Part shown: piece after piece, positions 11,566-13,615 of the stretch
Position numbering within the stretch: position 1 is the stretch's first letter
Layout: each line of letters starts with the position of its first letter
Source: CAZCJA01 sp964499015
GTDB taxonomy: Bacteria > Elusimicrobiota > Elusimicrobia > F11
Assembly: GCA_964499015.1 (NCBI GenBank)
Contig: CAZCJA010000068.1
Location: 1-13,615, forward strand
Reading direction: 5' to 3'
DNA length: 13,615 bases
Made by a program: the position numbers and the translations under genes
Notes under the pieces: model-generated
Databases searched by the model: none
The model's input: the letters and a program-made list of their open reading frames with translations, nothing else
Told to the model about the DNA's origin: nothing

Positions 11566-13209
11566 ATGCAATTACCCAAAATAAATCTCGAGAAGATTAA
11601 AGAAGACGTCATCAACAGCCAAGTGTGGCGTTCCATGTTCCGTGGCGGAACCTGGAAAGACACCTCCCGCGATCGCGCGCAGCACATCCTCGGCAACGTC
11701 TGGCTCCATTTGCATCCCGCCCGCGTCCGCTCACGCGCCGTCAAACCCAATTACACCTGGGGCTTGGGCGGTTTGTCGTTCCTGTTGTTCCTCGTTTTGA
11801 CCGTGACGGGCATCGTGCTCATGTTCTACTACCGCCCGTCGATCGATCTCGCCTATCGCGACATGAAAGATTTGGAATTCGTGGTTTCTTTCGGAAAATT
11901 CATGCGCAACATGCACCGCTGGTCGGCGCACGCAATGGTGCTCGTCGTTATTTTGCACATGGTGCGCGTGTTTCTCACCGGCTCGTACAAAACCCCGCGC
12001 GAATTCAACTGGGGCGTTGGTGTCGTTCTTCTCGTTCTAACTCTTTTCCTTTCTTTTACCGGCTATTTGCTGCCGTGGGACCAACTGGCAATTTGGGCGG
12101 TCACCGTCGGCACCAACATGGCGAGTGCCACTCCATTTCTTGGGGCGGAAGGCCCGTTCTCCTCATTATTGGGCGTCGGTCTTAAGAACGACGCGCGTTT
12201 TGGTTTGCTCGGCGGCACCTCCGTCGGCGCCAACACGCTGGTCCGTTTCTACGTTTTGCATTGCATCGCGGTCCCGTTCATCACGGGCGTGCTGATGATC
12301 GTGCACTTCTGGCGTATCCGCAAAGACGGTTTCTCCGCGGCCGCGCTGCCGAACGAAGGCCCGAACCAGAAGATCGAAGTATGGCCTAATTTGGTCGTGC
12401 GCGAATATATCGGTGCGATCCTGATGCTCATTTTCCTCGTGGCATGGTCGATTTTGCAGAACGCGCCGCTCGAAGGCATCGCCGACCCCAACGTCACGCC
12501 CAACCCGTCCAAGGCGCCGTGGTATTTCTTGGGCTTGCAGGAACTGCTCGTCTATTTTGATCCGTGGATCGCGGGCGTGCTGCTGCCCGGTATTATCGTC
12601 GGTGGTTTGATCGCGATTCCGTATCTCGAACCCGATCCAAATCACGGCGTCGGTTACTACTCGGTCAAAGACCGCCCATTCGCTTCCGCCATTTTCTTGT
12701 TTGGTATCGCCGCGTGGTTTGTGCTTATCATTGTCGGCGTTTTTTTCCGTGGGCCCAACTGGGCCTGGTACTGGCCGTGGGAAAACTGGGCGTATCACAA
12801 GCCGCCGGATCCACCCACGTTTACGCTTCCGCTCGCATTGGGCGGCGCGCTCATCACTCTTTATTTTGCCGTCGGCATGGTGTTGCCGCGCTTGATCACC
12901 AAAATCATCGACATTAAAGCGGCCATCTGGCGGACGTTGATTATTTCAATCGGCGTGTCCGCGATTGTCGGCGCATTGCCGATGTTCAGCTTCGTGCAGG
13001 GCATATGGGCGGGGTTCGGCCTGTTCCTGTATGTGGTGCTCGGGTTCTTCCTGCCGCAAAAATATTTGAAAGGCATTTCGATCATCCGTTACACGGTTTG
13101 CATGCTGCTGCTCCTTTTGATGATCAGTGTATTCCTGAAAATGGCGCTGCGTCTTGGATTTAACGTGAAGTATATCGTCTCGATTCCACAAGTGAGTTTG
13201 AATATCTAA
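11566..13209 (+). CDS. cytochrome b of a bc/b6f-type quinol oxidase complex, N- and C-domains fused, with extra C-terminal membrane helices
   Basis: The product is 547 aa. The four b-heme ligands are His117 and His131 (MHRWSAHAMVLVVILH) and His232 and His247 (LHCIAVPFITGVLMIVH). The spacings are 14 and 15 residues, and the 15-residue second spacing is that of cytochrome b6. The C-terminal, subunit-IV-like half has the quinol-site motif KAPWYFLGLQE (316-326) where other families have PEWY. The Cys that holds heme ci in b6f (b6 Cys35) aligns to Gly66 in YTWGLGG, so that heme is probably absent. Beyond the three helices of subunit IV, I count about four further hydrophobic helices (around 420-440, 455-474, 479-497, 508-528). 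The stop overlaps the next start by one base (TAATG). Confidence 0.95.
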   Translation: MQLPKINLEKIKEDVINSQVWRSMFRGGTWKDTSRDRAQHILGNVWLHLHPARVRSRAVKPNYTWGLGGLSFLLFLVLTVTGIVLMFYYRPSIDLAYRDMKDLEFVVSFGKFMRNMHRWSAHAMVLVVILHMVRVFLTGSYKTPREFNWGVGVVLLVLTLFLSFTGYLLPWDQLAIWAVTVGTNMASATPFLGAEGPFSSLLGVGLKNDARFGLLGGTSVGANTLVRFYVLHCIAVPFITGVLMIVHFWRIRKDGFSAAALPNEGPNQKIEVWPNLVVREYIGAILMLIFLVAWSILQNAPLEGIADPNVTPNPSKAPWYFLGLQELLVYFDPWIAGVLLPGIIVGGLIAIPYLEPDPNHGVGYYSVKDRPFASAIFLFGIAAWFVLIIVGVFFRGPNWAWYWPWENWAYHKPPDPPTFTLPLALGGALITLYFAVGMVLPRLITKIIDIKAAIWRTLIISIGVSAIVGALPMFSFVQGIWAGFGLFLYVVLGFFLPQKYLKGISIIRYTVCMLLLLLMISVFLKMALRLGFNVKYIVSIPQVSLNI

Positions 13210-13615
13210 TGAAACGTCTCTTTTCATTGCGCAATCTCTTCTTATGGGGAAACGTGCTTCTCCTCGTTCTGTTTGTCATGGCGTTCTTGATCGACGCCAA
13301 GCGCGGCTGGCGCCCGTACCAGAAAGAATTCAAGAAGATGGAAATCGCGCGCGCGAAAGAACTTGTCGCCAACGCCAAAACGGACGGTGATCGCGTTTTG
13401 GCCGAGGCCCAACTCAAAGAAGCCAAAAAGATGCCGATTGAAATCCGCCAGATTTGGGCGACGGAAATGGACACGATTGACCGCTGCATCAGCTGCCACG
13501 TCGGCTATGACCCTCTTTATAATTCCAGCCTCACCAATGACCACAAAGAGCATCCCTATAGCGCTTCGAGCAACCCGACCGCACCCGTCTTCCCGCGTGG
13601 GCACACCCGGTCATC
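13209..13615 (+). CDS. membrane-anchored c-type cytochrome, N-terminal part (runs off the window)
   Basis: It starts in a TAATG overlap with the cytochrome b stop. The visible 135 residues have a basic N-terminus and one membrane helix (about 10-28, FLWGNVLLLVLFVMAF). A Lys/Glu/Ala-rich, probably helical stretch follows (about 38-76), then MDTIDRCISCHVGYDP with the heme c motif CISCH (Cys93, Cys96, His97; bases 13485-13499). Anchored cytochromes with an 'IDRC..CH' motif accompany Rieske/cytochrome b genes in several phyla and usually carry more hemes downstream. Here it would take electrons from the Rieske protein. Heme number and total length cannot be seen. Confidence 0.88.
   Translation, partial: MKRLFSLRNLFLWGNVLLLVLFVMAFLIDAKRGWRPYQKEFKKMEIARAKELVANAKTDGDRVLAEAQLKEAKKMPIEIRQIWATEMDTIDRCISCHVGYDPLYNSSLTNDHKEHPYSASSNPTAPVFPRGHTRS

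Noticed and set aside
13590..13615. Possible frameshift at the end of the cytochrome c fragment, since another frame reads ...AWAHPVI.
   Set aside because: Only about 20 bases are available and I cannot recall the exact family sequence at this point, so there is no way to decide between a true end of homology, a frameshift and normal variation.

Overview
The window reads as a chromosomal segment of a Gram-negative, probably uncultured bacterium of moderately high GC content. The best taxonomic hint is EF-Tu. Its switch I region (AKGGTVRDDSKIVTIAVSHVEY) resembles what I remember of planctomycete EF-Tu rather than the usual RGITI form, so a PVC-superphylum or related lineage (Planctomycetes, Verrucomicrobia, Omnitrophota) is the working guess. 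A Rieske/cytochrome b/c-type cytochrome cluster shows a quinol-oxidising respiratory chain. Periplasmic OmpA-like domains, a Sec signal peptide and a Tat-type signal fit a diderm envelope.

Layout. Bases 1-329 hold the 3' end of an isopropylmalate/isocitrate dehydrogenase family gene. It converges, with overlapping stop codons, on a zinc-type medium-chain dehydrogenase gene on the minus strand (326-1309). From 1398 to 7285 there is a tight plus-strand operon of six genes: an exported TPR protein, a FliF-FliG fusion, MotA, two different MotB proteins and a response regulator with a GGDEF-like domain. After it come a strong sigma70-like promoter (7335-7363) and an intrinsic-terminator hairpin (7412-7438). 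Next is a translation cluster: tRNA-Gly(TCC), tRNA-Thr(GGT), tuf, rpmG, tRNA-Trp(CCA), secE, nusG, rplK and rplA. Where rplJ-rplL-rpoB normally follow, rplA is followed 5 bases later by a Rieske protein, a large fused cytochrome b and the start of a membrane-anchored c-type cytochrome that runs off the window.

The centre of interest is the 1398-7285 operon. It encodes the torque-generating core of a flagellar motor with none of the axial parts in view. A single-pass membrane protein joins a minimal FliF periplasmic domain directly to the FliG middle and C-terminal domains, omitting FliG_N. It is encoded beside a complete MotA and two different peptidoglycan-binding MotB proteins, all translationally coupled. 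The residues that matter for ion flow and torque are largely kept: MotB Asp, MotA Arg/Glu and Pro, and the FliG acidic pair. The FliM-binding motif is altered. I infer a rotor-stator machine that may work without a flagellar filament, for example in gliding, envelope work or transport, possibly controlled by phosphorylation and c-di-GMP-related signalling through the last gene.

The rest is mostly conserved housekeeping. Local peculiarities are the ribosomal/respiratory junction, cytochrome b architecture, EF-Tu switch I, a promoter upstream of a terminator, and tRNA genes that do not encode CCA. There is no gene-free stretch longer than 300 bases; the longest is 7286-7458.
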